Source of the DNA: Parachlorella kessleri
Taxonomy: Eukaryota; Chlorophyta; Trebouxiophyceae; Chlorellales; Chlorellaceae
Direction: 5' to 3'
DNA: 17,477 bases
Assembly (NCBI GenBank): GCA_001598975.1
Contig: BBXU01002060.1
Location: forward strand, 1 to 17,477
In this document: positions 1 to 10,146 of the stretch, piece after piece
Layout of the letters: each line of letters starts with the position of its first letter
Position numbering within the stretch: position 1 is the first letter of the stretch
The notes under the pieces: generated by a model
Told to the model about the DNA's origin: nothing
What the model saw: only the letters and a program-made list of their open reading frames with translations
The model's database searches: none
Translations under genes and position numbers: made by a program

Positions 1-43
<43 letters not shown>
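1..43. repeat. (GT)n microsatellite
   Basis: Twenty-one GT units plus one G start the window, followed by a short GTGGTGGGTG transition and a G run at 50-59. Its location at the very first base suggests the assembly breaks here. Confidence 0.98.
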
Positions 44-44
<1 letters not shown>

Positions 45-403
45 TGGGTGGGGGGGGGGCGGTGGGGGCGGATAGGCAGGCAGCTGCACAGGTGGCAGTG
101 AGAAGCCAGGGAAGGTGCGGTGCCGCCTAGGCGTGGAGGTGCGTAACTAATGATGCTGCCTGGCTGGCTGGCTGGTAGCCACAGCACAGGTATGCAGTAC
201 AGGTACCACCCGCAGGGCACCCCATTGAGGCCTAATATGGTTGCGAGGAACAACACAAACACATAGGCCACCGTCCTTGCGGGGCCCATCACACCCACCC
301 AGCAGCAGGCTGCCATAGCTTGCTCAGGCTGGGGCATCCAGTCACATCGCGATTCCCTGACAAGCCAAAGTAAGCAGCAAACACCGGCACGTGCCGGGCC
401 CAC
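1..403 (-). other. Left edge: probable intron or in-frame extension of the mannanase gene
   Basis: Downstream of exon 21 on the minus strand the same reading frame stays open to the window edge, about 134 further codons with no stop. The first bases after AVDPK read GTGGGC, a usable but not strong donor. If not spliced, the frame encodes a hydrophobic stretch VAYVFVLFLATILGL near 257-213, then Cys- and Trp-rich sequence, then Thr-His repeats from the GT microsatellite. Codon content here is less typical than in the exons, so an intron is the simpler reading. CTGG and CAGG tandem units lie at about 75-82 and 160-175. No acceptor could be chosen with confidence. Confidence 0.4.
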
Positions 404-1486
404 CTTAGGGTCGACTGCAAACCTCAGGAGGCTGTCCAGGCCCAGGCTGGCCCTGTCAAGCACCGCGCCCTGGCCCAGCTGTGCAGCGCCTGGGGCCCAC
501 TGCTGGAAGGTCCAGGTGGGTGCGGTGGGATCCAGGATTCCCCACAGGGATTCCGCGCCCTGGGGGCCGCCGGCTGCCAGGTCGGCCCACTCCAGAGGGC
601 TGGAGTTCACCTGCGGTTCAAACGGGGCAAGGTAAAACGTGTTCCCCAGTCTGTTTTCATGCTTACAGGATCCGGAGGACGCCTGGGAAGGTGTACCATC
701 TGCTGGGAGCCAGACAGCGAGGCCCAATGCTCCTGCAGTTGGGTCGAGCGCTAACCCCAATATGCTGCCACGGCGACAAACCTCAACTAACTAATGAGAC
801 CAAGGAAGTGGGTTGCCAGTTGGGCCGGAGTGCTCTCCTGCAAGTAGCCAGCCTGAGGTGGTGGTCACTGATCATGCAGGCATGAGCCACAGCATGCACA
901 GCATGCGCCCCCCGGGACACCCACCAGCACTGCGCTGAAGCTCTGGCTGCCAGCAGCATCCTCGAGGTACAAGGCATATTCTGTATCGCCATTGTCGGTG
1001 TCGTTGGCGCCCACGTATGCCAGTCGTCCGCTGGGCAGGGCTGCCAACCGAGTGGGGACGTAATCATCAGTTGCTGTGTAGTAAGGCTGCAGTCAGGCTA
1101 AAAAGGAGGTGTGGGGGGGGGGGGCGACCGGGCGGGTCCCACGTTGCTTGGGCAGCAGCACAGGTCTCTCCAGGCACGCGCACAGGCTTGCTGCCATGCA
1201 AGCGGATCTTTGCATCCAGCACAAGCTTTCATTTGGTAACACCCCAAGGCTGTGGACACGTGCAGGATGCAAGCTATGCAGCCACCCTGCAAGGACTAAA
1301 ACTTGCACTTCCCAGCCACATTTCTGGCTTCCCAACTCACCGTCTCTAGCCCAGCCTGGGCATTGTAGATGGCAATGTCAGCGCTGCCTGCCTCGACAAA
1401 TGCCAGGTCAGCGCCGCTGGGCAGGGCGGCCGGGATGGCAGCCAGTGCGGTGGCATTTGACGACAGTGCAGGGGTTACCACCGAGG
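404..1486 (-). other. C-terminal module with recurring ALPSG motifs, unknown fold
   Basis: Exons 19-21 (1486-1341, 1086-921, 732-404) encode about 210 residues that I do not recognise as a named family. AALPSG occurs in [13 protein letters not shown] (exon 19) and [13 protein letters not shown] (exon 20), and once more just before the module (DAALPSGC, exon 18). Exon 21 has a looser version, [10 protein letters not shown]. The exon 19 and 20 copies are followed by DIAIYNA and EYALYLED. The spacing between the last copies, about 45 residues, and the 'LPSG-strand-loop-strand' pattern resemble blades of a beta-propeller, but this is inference. Exon 21 goes on with [10 protein letters not shown] and [12 protein letters not shown] and ends at a possible donor after AVDPK (GTGGGC). 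Confidence 0.4.
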
Positions 1487-4400
1487 CTGCACAGCATACG
1501 CAGCACAGCTCATGACGCATGCGGCACCAGTCTCAGGGTTGTTTGTGGGAAGCAGAGGGAGCAGCAGCGGGCTGGGCGTGTACACAAGAAGTGCATGACC
1601 AGCAGGGGAGCCAGGACCGTCCCCAGCCACTGCAAAGCTCAGTACGCTCATTTGACCATACTGCAAACTCCATGTGCTGCGCGCCGCTGCCGCACGTGCT
1701 CTGCACCTTGCAATGCACATGCACTCAACCCAGGAGGGGAGACCCCTATTGCCGCAGGACTAAACAACTCCCCCCCTTCTCCTGCCGCCAAGGCAGGTGG
1801 TGGCTATTTGCAGCTGCGGCGGACCTGTGGGGGCCGTGCAGCCGCTGGGCAGCGCGGCATCCTTCTGGTAGTAGCTGTAGCCCTGCCCACACTGATAGGA
1901 GAACTCTGCACAGGGCCACGCAGGCAGGCACACTCACAGCCAGCCAGCATGTATGTCGCCCTGCCCTGCCTTGCCCTGCACACACTAACACTCTGAGACA
2001 ACTCTTGCAGCTGAGCGCAAGGCAGGCACAGCCTGGTAAGCAGTCTCCGTCGAGGTGTTGTACACCTGTGTCAGTACCACCATCTATTTTTTTTGGCCCC
2101 GGGAGCCTATGGTCACCATGCTCCTGGGCCACGCTCAGCCGGCTGCAACCAATGCATGCTTACCAACGGGGTCGGCGGGAGGCACTCCGGTGTAGTCCAA
2201 GCCGCTGCACACGGCTGGCTGAGCCTGAACAACATCCAAACCAGGCAGGCCGTCGCCTCGGCTAGGTTGGTGGTAGCACTCTGCAATGCCATGAGGTGTT
2301 GCAAGCAACCCAGAAGTACAAACCGCCAGCCACATGGCTGGAAACGTGGAGGAGAGGTGGTGAGAGCTTACATGGCGGTGCTATGGGCCAGTATCAGTCT
2401 TGTGCCGAGGTCAGGTCACGGACCCGGTGATGTAGAAGTTCATATATCGTGCACTTAAGCTTGGGAATCAAGAGGACACTCACCACGCAGATATCAAAGA
2501 AGGGGCACTCCCCGCTCTTGAGGAAGCACTGCCTCTGCCCGGCGTCGTAGTAGAATGAGGTGCAGCCGGCGGCGTCGTTGCAGGCAGTCTCACACTGGAA
2601 GGCACGGCCAAGCAGGGCAGTGTCAGTTCCAACACAGAGCAAGCAATTCAGCTGGCGCTGGCTGTGACCGACCGTCCCATGACTCCCACCAGCGCCTCAT
2701 GCCCTGCAAGATGTGCTAGTGTGCTAGAGCATGACTAGTACCCCAGGACACCGAGGCAGTGCAGTAACGCACTGCTTTCTGTTGCCAGGGCAGGCGCTCC
2801 TGCACACGCCCCCGCACCCCCGCACCTCCAGCAGGGGGACCTTGAAAGGGGGGGGGGGGGGGGTCGAAAGAGCCATTAAGTAAAAGACCTGTACCTTCCT
2901 TTCGAAATGCCAAAACCCACCTCCAGCAGGGTGACATTCAGTCTGTTGCCTTCCGGCGGGAAGGTGCCGGTGGGGTCGTAGGCCCAGCCGGGGGCGGTGG
3001 GGGGGTACGCCACGTCAGCAGGCGCCCCCAGGCAGTTGCCGCCGAAGTTGGTGTAGTAAGCGGCGGCGATCTGGGCCTGGGCAGAGGCATCAGCGGTGCA
3101 GCCGCAGGAGCGGCCGGTGCCTGTGTAGCTGCACGCAGTAGTCAAGGGAGGGAGGTTGACTCACAGGGCCATGTCACTCTGCCTACCGGTCTACCGAGGC
3201 TGTGATCTGATACATGCCGGTGGTCCTACACTGTATTTCAAGGGGGCGCCGCCAGGCAGCCGCCTCAATTGACTCACTGACTCATTTTGGAAGGGAAAGA
3301 GACACGGCAGGCAAGCAAACCGCAGGCGGGAGCTACACACAGGGCCACGCACCGTAACCAGGTACTCCATGCCCTCAAGTCTGCTCCCCCAGGGCTGCCT
3401 AACACATTGCTAGGTATACCTGGCAACCTTCACGCTCTGGCAGGCCGGCCACTCACCCCGTGAAGCACTGGCACTGGTAGCTGCCGGGCGTGTCGATGCA
3501 TGCAGCGTGCACATCGCAGTCATCCGTGCCCCGCACACACTCGTTAATGTCCACATCACAGCCGGGCCCCTCGTAGCCAGCGGGGCACTGGGACACGGGC
3601 AGCACGACGGGGGCAAAGTTGGGGTTCCCCAGGGGGCACAGCTGGCTGGGCTGCTGGGCTTGGAGGGCGGCAAGGTCGGAGGAGAAGTCGGCGACTGTCT
3701 GGAAGGCGGCATCGGCTGCAGGTACACCAGAGATATTGAGGGGCGATTGATAGCTGTCTGGGCCGCCGGGCTAGGAGGCGTTGAGGTGACAGGGAGGGGT
3801 GGACAGGACTGGTAGGTAGTGTTGGCTGGGGTTGGCATGGGGAGGAAGGCACTTTCCGCGGAACGCAAAGTGCTGCTTGTAAAACTAAAATCAACCCGTC
3901 GTGGGGTTCCCGAGTCAGGAAGGTGAAGCAAGCCAGAGGCACTGGCCAACACTTGCAGTCGGCCTGGACAAACTTACTGTTGAAGATGCCCCAGCGCCCC
4001 CCGGGGGCCTGGGTCCACCACACCGCCTCGGTGCCTTCAGCGAAGGCCTGGAAGTAAGCCGCACCCTGCAGCCCGCAGGATGCCCAAGGGCAAGTTGGAG
4101 ACCGGCTTGGACTGGAGGAGGGCGAGGGACACCCTACCTTGGCATACAGTGTAAACCGACCACATGACAGGTCGGGCTGACAGGCCGTTAGTAATCCAGA
4201 TGAGAAGAAGGTTACAGGCGCTGCGCGCTCGCTCCTTGAAACAGCATTCCTACAAGCGGAAATCTTGGTTGGTAATTGGGCGCGAGTCGTGCCAGCTGAC
4301 TGAAGAGCTAGAGCACCAGCAGCTGGGCGGGCCGTGCGATACAAGCTCAAGGCCCCCACTCGTACGAGAGAGCCAGGCCTGTTTCACTTACCCTCAGCCC

Positions 4401-7400
4401 TCCCGCTGCGCTGGAGGAGCCGTTCTGGATCTGGCTAAGCGCCACTTCATACATGTCATCATAGAAGGGCAGCCTGTTGGGTGTGGGCTGCATGCCCAGC
4501 TCCTTGATGATGACAGGCTTGCCTGCAGCCACCGACTTGCACAACCTCTTTCTTCTATAGGCAAACACAGGAGAGCCTGGGCCATGCTTTAAAGAGGAGC
4601 GGGTGCGGCCATGGTCACGGTGCCTTGTTCGGTCGCATGCAAGCGTATGGACCACGGCACAAGAGGTGCATGCATGCAAACAAAACTTCAGACATGCACA
4701 TTGCAAGTCACACGAGGCCCGGGAGGTGGTCGGCATGTGCACGAACAACCAGCTACTCACCCAGCACATCGGCACCATCCGTGGCATGCTGCTGGATCCA
4801 GTCCACGACCCACTGGCTGTTCTCTTGCTGCATGCCAGGGCACAGAGGGCCGGCTTCACACATCCGTCTGCCACATAGCACCAACCCACACACGCTCGGG
4901 CCGCGCCCTCTCCTCCGACGCATTTGCTGGCGGAAACTCTAAGCAGGCACATGGACAAAAAGCCATCCCTCTCACGCACGCAGTCCTGGCCGGCCGCCAA
5001 GACAGCAGCAGCTGTATCTTGGTGCCAGACCAGGAGGAGGGTAGTTAGGCAGTGGATGTTCACCGCCACCCCACTCACGTTCCACAGGTCTGGGTAGACA
5101 TTGAAGGAAGCAAAGTCGATGCCAGGCTGGCTCGACACCTGGAGGAAGTCGTTGTTATACGTGGCAGCCACGGCAAACGGGTTCACAGCAGTGCCTGCGG
5201 CAGGAGGCGACACAAGCGGGTCATTCAAGCTGCTGCTGCTTGTGGGGCGGGCAAAGGGTCGCCTGGCAGACACATGCACGGAAGGCCAGGAACCGGCAGG
5301 CAGGCAGGCGGGCAGTCAAGGGTGCCTGGACCTCTCAGCTGGGCAGGGCAAGCTGCTGGTATACTGAAGTCCCGCTCCTTCCCTGCGTGCCCCAGGGTCC
5401 GTCTGTCTGTCAGTCAGCTTTGCTCCTCAGGGCAGACCACCACCAGCCACATCACTGCCCTACCTCCTCCACCTTTCCTTGAGGCCTGGGTGTCTTTATA
5501 TTCATATTCATTCACCCCCTCTGCATCCCCGCTAGAACCCCGGGTGGGGGACTGTCCCCTTACCAGGGCCGGTGGTGTAGAAGCCCTCCAGGCCCACGGT
5601 GACGGGGTGGATGGAGTCCAGGGACTTGAGGAAGGCGGCAGACGCCGCGGCCCAGGCGCTGATAGCAAGCACCCCCCCTCCCAGCGTGCACACGCCTGCT
5701 GCCGTGTTTGTGCAGCGGGGCCTGCGGTGCACAGCCATGCCCGGTGGAACCGCAAACAAAGCACGGGGCACAGGTGCATCCAGCCCTGCGGGTACAGTTC
5801 ACCCCTACCCCTCGTCTGGCCGCATTGCCTGCCACCAGCAATAGTTACAGTGCTGCCGCCAATGCGACAGCCACTGCTGCTGGGGATGGCAGCCTTATGA
5901 CCTCCCTGGCCCTAATGAGGGGCCCAGCCTTCCTCAACATCATGAGAAAGGCAAAGGCTGTGTTGAGGGGGTCAGGCAGTCCTTGCCCCCCGCTGGTGCC
6001 AGTACTGGTGGTGGTGGTAACTTCCGAAAAGGGGGGGGGGGGGTTGACTGTGCCCTCAGAGGCTAAGGTGGAGTAAGGCCCCTGGACTATGCGCCTGTGC
6101 AGACCAACCCAGTGGGTGGCGCAGTGCCGAGCCTGGCAGGCGGCCCAGTTGTCCCACAGACCACTAGTGGCAGGAAGCATGACTCACTCGTTTTGCAGGT
6201 CCCAGCCAAAGATGGTGGGGTCGTTGCGGTAGGTGCGGCCGTTGATGGTGTTCACCCGGTTCACAACCTGCAAGCCAACGCAACCCCTGCTCTGCTAGTG
6301 AACAAATTGTTGTTGTGCCTTGGACTTACCACCGCTTCATGGGTGACAGTTCTTTCCAGAGACTGCAAGATTGGCTGGGATACTGGGTAGCAACGCGGTG
6401 TCACCAGGGCCAGCAGGTATCAATGAGCCCGTGCCACATCAAACCCTCGCCTGGGAGTGCTGCCTTGTTTGGGTACGAGCCACAGAGCCACGCCTCACTC
6501 ACCGCTTCGGTGTAGTTCCAGTAGATCTCCTGCGCCAGGCTGTCAGTGTAGAACAGCGACTTGAAGTCATCTGTGCTCAGGCTGTCATTATTGCTCACAC
6601 CAGCTAGCCTGCGGCATGACATCAGAGGGATGTACGCATGCTGGCAGTTGCAGGAGGGCAGTCTGACACCCATATCTGTCCCTCACCAAGCCGAGTTGCA
6701 CCGGTATCACTGGAGCGCCCCAGATGGCTACCCAAACGGTATGGCCTAGTGCAGCAACCACGCGTGCCAGCTACCATCTCCCATGTCATGTCCTGCCAAA
6801 TCCCGCCCGCCCTCACTCACTCCAGGTACTGCAGCGGCCCGCCCGCATTGTCCGCAAAGTAGTCTGAGAGCACCGGCAGCACACGGATGCCACGCTTGCG
6901 GGCCTCGTCCAGCACATAGTCCTTCAGGCAGCGGTGCACAACAGGGAAGTGTGAAAGGAGGACAGGGCCGGGTGCGCAGGTGATTAGTTGCAGGGCAAGG
7001 GAGTGTCAGCGGTGCTTGCCTCCCGGACTGCTGCTGTTCGCATGGCCTCCTAGGACCGCTCAGCAAGTGAGGAATGACCACACTTTGCCTGCAGCCCACC
7101 CAGGAAACTTTGCCGTAACAGCACGACTCACCAGCCCTGCCAGCACGGCCTCATTGTAAGTTACTGCCCCAGACGCGTCGGCGCTGAGCACCTTATACCT
7201 GCGAGGCGGCACCGCAAAGTGGTGAGGTGTATGGAGGATCGCTGTAGAGTGACAACCACCCTAGCTCAGCGGCCCGAGCGTGCAGCATTTTAGGCAAGAG
7301 AAATATTCCACATGGGTAGCAACAAGCGGCCCTGCATGTCGTCCGCCTAGTACTTGCCAACCTCCTGCGCCCAAACGGCGCCTCCTTGGTTCTCTGACTG

Positions 7401-9016
7401 CATCCTTGTCAGCTAGACACAAGACCCACATGCATCCTGATCACCGCCCTCTTACACGGCCCCCATGCTTCCTCCACCCCCTGCAGTGCAGAGAGACCCT
7501 GTGCCAACCCCTTCCCACCCGCTGCACAGGTACCGTTCCCCACCCTGCCTCCATGCCACCGTGCCACCGTCACTCACTGTGCGTCCACCGCAAAGGCGTT
7601 GAAGCGCAGCAGGGTCACCCCGGCAGCCCGGGCGTCGTCCAGCACCCGCCTCACAACTGCCTGGGCGGTCAGCCCAGCCTCCACAAGCTTGCCATCAAAC
7701 AGCACGGGGGCGCCAGCACCCGCCTCTAAGAACTCATACCTGCCACGAGCAAGCGCATGCAATCTTGTTGCGTTTGCACGTCCAAGGTGGTGCAGTAAGT
7801 GGAGGTGGGTCAGGGGTAGGGGCCGCAGGTGCCAACATAGGTAAGCTGAGGGCCGGCTAGGGTAAGACGAGGGGGCAAGTTCAATTGCGCAGGTGGGCAT
7901 TATCACCCGCACTAGTGCCATATCGGCTGGAGGTGCTGCCAGCAGACAAACGCGTGCAAGCACGGTAGAAGAACGGCCCACTCCCGCAGTGCCATGCCCT
8001 TGGCCAGGCGGAAAACCGTTGCAAGTATAAGCGGGCACATGATGCATCCTTCACGCTCACTTGTTCGCCCCGGAGGGGTAGATCACCTCGCATACACCAG
8101 GGCTGCCAGCCTTGCCCATGAGGAACCTGCCACCAGCTGCCTGGATGTAGAACTCCTCTACTGGGGGTGGGGGGCTGCGGGCAGTGCAGGTGTTCGATGG
8201 TCGTTCCCTGCTGGCTATCCTTGGCACGATTAACCTTGCGATTACCGCCAACAAATCCATGCAACACTCCAGCACCCCCCCGCAGGTTGCTGCAGCACAT
8301 CTGTACATGTACTGCTCTAGTTGTGAGAAGTGCTCGGCTTGTTTTGGTCGCACCTGGGCGAGGGGCTGGGGGCAGGGGAGGGGGATTTGGATGGAGGGCT
8401 GGGGGGAGGCTTGGGTGAGGGGCTCCTTGGGGTGTGGTACTCTTTCAGAACCTGCACGCAACGGCAGCGCCCTGTGGGGCGACATTGGCCCTTGGCAAAT
8501 GCACCTACAGCTCAGGAGCACTGAGTGGTAAAGACTGAGGTCGTTTTGGTGGTGCTGGTCTCAGCAGGCTCGTTGCACGCATGACATGACAAGCAGCAGG
8601 CAGGCAGGAAAGCAGGCAGGCAAACGCCATTCCAATCAGGGGTGTTCGCACCCCTATGCCTTTGATCAGCCAGGCCAGCTGTACTCCCAGCGCGGCTCGG
8701 GGAAAGCTATTTCCCAGTGTGCTGCTGTTGGCCACTGCAATTCCCTGGAACAGGGGTCCTCCGTCTATAATAATGGCGTCCTGCGGCCCCTCCACAACAA
8801 GCCCCAACTGATTGTTGTTCAACACCTGCAGCTGTCAAACATGGCGGTTGCGGAACACCGGCTGTCATCATCAGACCCGTGCTCGGAACGACACGGACCC
8901 TCGAACGGTGCTGCAGAGGTGGTAGCTTGGGTACCAACCTGGCCAGCGGCCCTTGGGACGCAAGCAATCAGAAAAAAAGCCCAGAGCGCCGTTAGCATTG
9001 GCTTGTAGCTCCCCAT
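404..9016 (-). CDS. Secreted GH5 endo-beta-1,4-mannanase with EGF-like, PAN-like and unknown C-terminal modules (3' end open)
   Basis: Predicted extracellular enzyme cutting beta-1,4-mannan. Hand-spliced exons, 5' to 3': 9016-8939, 8825 to an unresolved donor, 8160-8061, 7739-7578, 7198-7132, 6921-6821, 6608-6503, 6267-6188, 5721-5564, 5194-5079, 4827-4761, 4522-4392, 4065-3978, 3715-3457, 3128-2921, 2594-2484, 2224-2164, 1905-1825, 1486-1341, 1086-921, 732-404. From 8160 to 404 all phases agree (about 846 codons). The start ATG has A at -3 and opens a signal peptide with hydrophobic core [13 protein letters not shown], likely cleaved near AAGQ. No stop is reached in the window, so the C-terminus is missing. 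The exon 2 donor and exon 3 acceptor are uncertain, and the exon 6 acceptor is AAG rather than CAG. Family assignment is strong from the GH5 motifs; substrate specificity is inferred. Confidence 0.85.
1113..1124. repeat. G12 homopolymer (C12 on the mannanase sense strand)
   Basis: This run lies in the intron upstream of exon 20. It ends 27 nt before the acceptor (exon starts at 1086), so on the sense strand it is a C-run where the polypyrimidine tract is expected. Confidence 0.95.
1825..3103 (-). other. Cysteine-rich PAN/Apple-like region
   Basis: Exons 15 (3' part), 16, 17 and 18 encode a cysteine-rich stretch. It contains GGNCLG, then [47 protein letters not shown] and [12 protein letters not shown]. 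The pattern C-x3-C-x5-C-x-S/F-x-Y followed by C-x-L-K/S resembles PAN/Apple domains, which bind carbohydrate or protein. The later part, [11 protein letters not shown], is reminiscent of a sushi-type strand but too short to assign. Exon 17 (2224-2164) ends in phase 1 and joins exon 18 (1905) as G plus AG, giving Glu. That junction needs no extra exon in the 258-nt intron. A targeting or adhesion role is inferred only. Confidence 0.55.
2848..2863. repeat. G16 homopolymer in a mannanase intron
   Basis: This run of sixteen G on the plus strand lies just downstream of the exon 15 donor (2921) on the sense strand. It may be length-variable or a sequencing weak point. Confidence 0.95.
3104..3551 (-). 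other. Calcium-binding EGF-like domain, split over two exons
   Basis: The end of exon 14 and start of exon 15 join through a phase-2 intron to give a full six-cysteine cbEGF: DINEC, DDC, AAC, then [10 protein letters not shown], then [16 protein letters not shown] is the classic calcium-ligand start, and the CxC plus final GxGxxC spacing is complete. It is preceded by [10 protein letters not shown], which resembles the last loop of another EGF unit. Such domains occur in secreted and cell-surface proteins, agreeing with the signal peptide. It sits directly behind the catalytic domain after a short linker. The intron (3129-3456) interrupts the domain between its fifth and sixth cysteines. Confidence 0.85.
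3978..8160 (-). other. GH5 catalytic domain of the mannanase
   Basis: Exons 3-13 read as a GH5 barrel of the eukaryotic endo-mannanase type. In order: [15 protein letters not shown] (usual N-terminal strand), [24 protein letters not shown] (conserved Arg), [45 protein letters not shown] then [57 protein letters not shown], and [16 protein letters not shown]. In GH5 the Glu of NEP is the acid/base and the later Glu (in KELG, codon 4500-4502) is the nucleophile; both are present. The conserved Tyr (VYPD) and the late Trp (WWTQ) are also there, so the enzyme looks catalytically intact. The order of elements and the domain size, about 390 residues, fit plant and fungal mannanases. Confidence 0.88.
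6031..6043. repeat. G13 homopolymer in a mannanase intron
   Basis: This run of thirteen G on the plus strand lies inside the 466-nt intron (5722-6187) that splits the catalytic NEP motif. Confidence 0.95.
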
Positions 9017-9767
9017 CTTGGGAACCACTCTGCCCCCTTCAGGCCTGCCAGACAGGAACGGCCAACCAAACCAATCCAATAAGATCTCAGATCCAAGCGC
9101 AGTTTAACACCTTGGGTGTCGTCACAGCATGCGTGCTTTCGACCCGAGCGCAGGCGCAACACTGCAGCCACCCTTGTTCTGTGTTCCAGCTGTGCGGCAC
9201 ACAGCCTGTGCCGCCTGCCCCAGCAGTGGCCAGAATTGAGGTAAGCGCTGCACCACTCACTCCATGCAGCACAACCAATTTTAAGAAATGTCTGCTGGTC
9301 ACTCATATCCGCAGGGCAGCAGGGACAGCTTGGCAGCTGCAGTGCAACCGATGCTGCTTCCTTCTTTGCCCTTTGGGGGACCCATCTAATATTTTCCGGC
9401 ACTGCTTCTTAATTCGTATTACCTTAAATCCCAGCAGCAAGCAAGACGCACAGCAAGAATATATCCATAAGTATTTCCAGTCTGGGATCAGTGCTGGGAT
9501 CGCGGCCCCGGGGGGAAAGAGGGGTCGTCAGGGGCGGCCATTACCAGGTAAGCTTGGGGGAGAAGATGCTACCTGTGACTGAAGAGGGTGTATGTGGCAG
9601 TGAAATCTCTGGTTGGCAGTGGGTCCTGGATGGACATGGAAGTTTGCTATTATTGGTCACTAGCTGGGATGACACCGTGCCATGGGAGCACATTTCTTCT
9701 GCAGGTAGTTGGGAGGCGATGCCGCTGGAGTGGGGGTTGAAGCCGACATGGGGAGTTGCCTGAGGCC
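9017..9767. promoter_or_regulatory. Upstream region of the mannanase gene
   Basis: About 750 nt lie between the mannanase start and the foldback. Open frames here on both strands (for example plus 8953-9582 and minus 8992-9402) have no recognisable product and no consistent splice pattern, so I call no gene. The mannanase promoter and 5' UTR must lie here or beyond. I saw no clear TATA box or named element. Confidence 0.4.
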
Positions 9768-10146
9768 GAAGGTGGCCTTGCTTTCAAAAGACGCGACAGC
9801 CCCCATTCCGGGGGTGCCAGAGACGTTCCGTTGGCAGCCTGTAAAGAAAGTCAATTAGAGTGACCAGCACAAGTTTGACGTCATACTGACGTGCTGGAAC
9901 GTCTGGTACAACAGATGCTTCAGCAAATCGACGGCGAGCAGTGGGTTCACAATCGTCCCCGCGTCGATAGGCCGCGGCTCTGCCCTGCCGCGCAGCCGCA
10001 GTTGTACCAGACGTTCCAGCACGTCAGAATATGATGTCATACTTGTGCTGGTCCTCTGGTTAACTTCCTCAACAGGACGGCAACGGAACGTCACTAGCAG
10101 CACCGGAATGGGGGGCTGTCGCGCCGTTTGAAAGCCAGCTTACCTT
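9768..10146. repeat. Large imperfect inverted repeat (foldback)
   Basis: The left arm 9768-9912 matches the reverse complement of the right arm 10001-10146 over nearly its whole length, with scattered mismatches and small indels. The loop is 9913-10000 (88 nt). Outer ends read GAAGGT on the left and ACCTTC on the right. Shared blocks include CGCGACAGCCCCC, GACGTTCCGTTG, ACCAGCACAAGT and GACGTGCTGGAACGTCTGG. A transcript would fold into a long hairpin. Candidates are a MITE or foldback element, an inverted duplication, or a hairpin small-RNA source. I see no clear target-site duplication and no transposase. On the minus strand the loop and left arm read as a short open frame (DVLERLVQLRLRGRAEPRP and on) with a good acceptor (TTTCTTTACAG) after it. 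A captured gene fragment is therefore possible. Confidence 0.85.

Noticed and set aside
1109..1996. 295-codon open frame on the plus strand
   Set aside because: It is antisense to phase-consistent mannanase exons, with low-complexity Cys/Gln/Pro content and no family resemblance.
2000..2070. Candidate extra mannanase exon ([11 protein letters not shown] frame)
   Set aside because: Exon 17 joins exon 18 directly in phase (G plus AG gives Glu), whereas inserting this piece needs weaker splice sites.
1519..2265. 248-codon open frame on the plus strand
   Set aside because: It overlaps mannanase exons 17 and 18 in antisense; a by-product of GC-rich sequence.
5052..5900. 282-codon open frame on the plus strand
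   Set aside because: It is antisense to the GH5 exons at 5079-5194 and 5564-5721, which have clear motifs.
8953..9582. 209-codon open frame on the plus strand
   Set aside because: It overlaps the signal-peptide exon in antisense and shows no recognisable domain.
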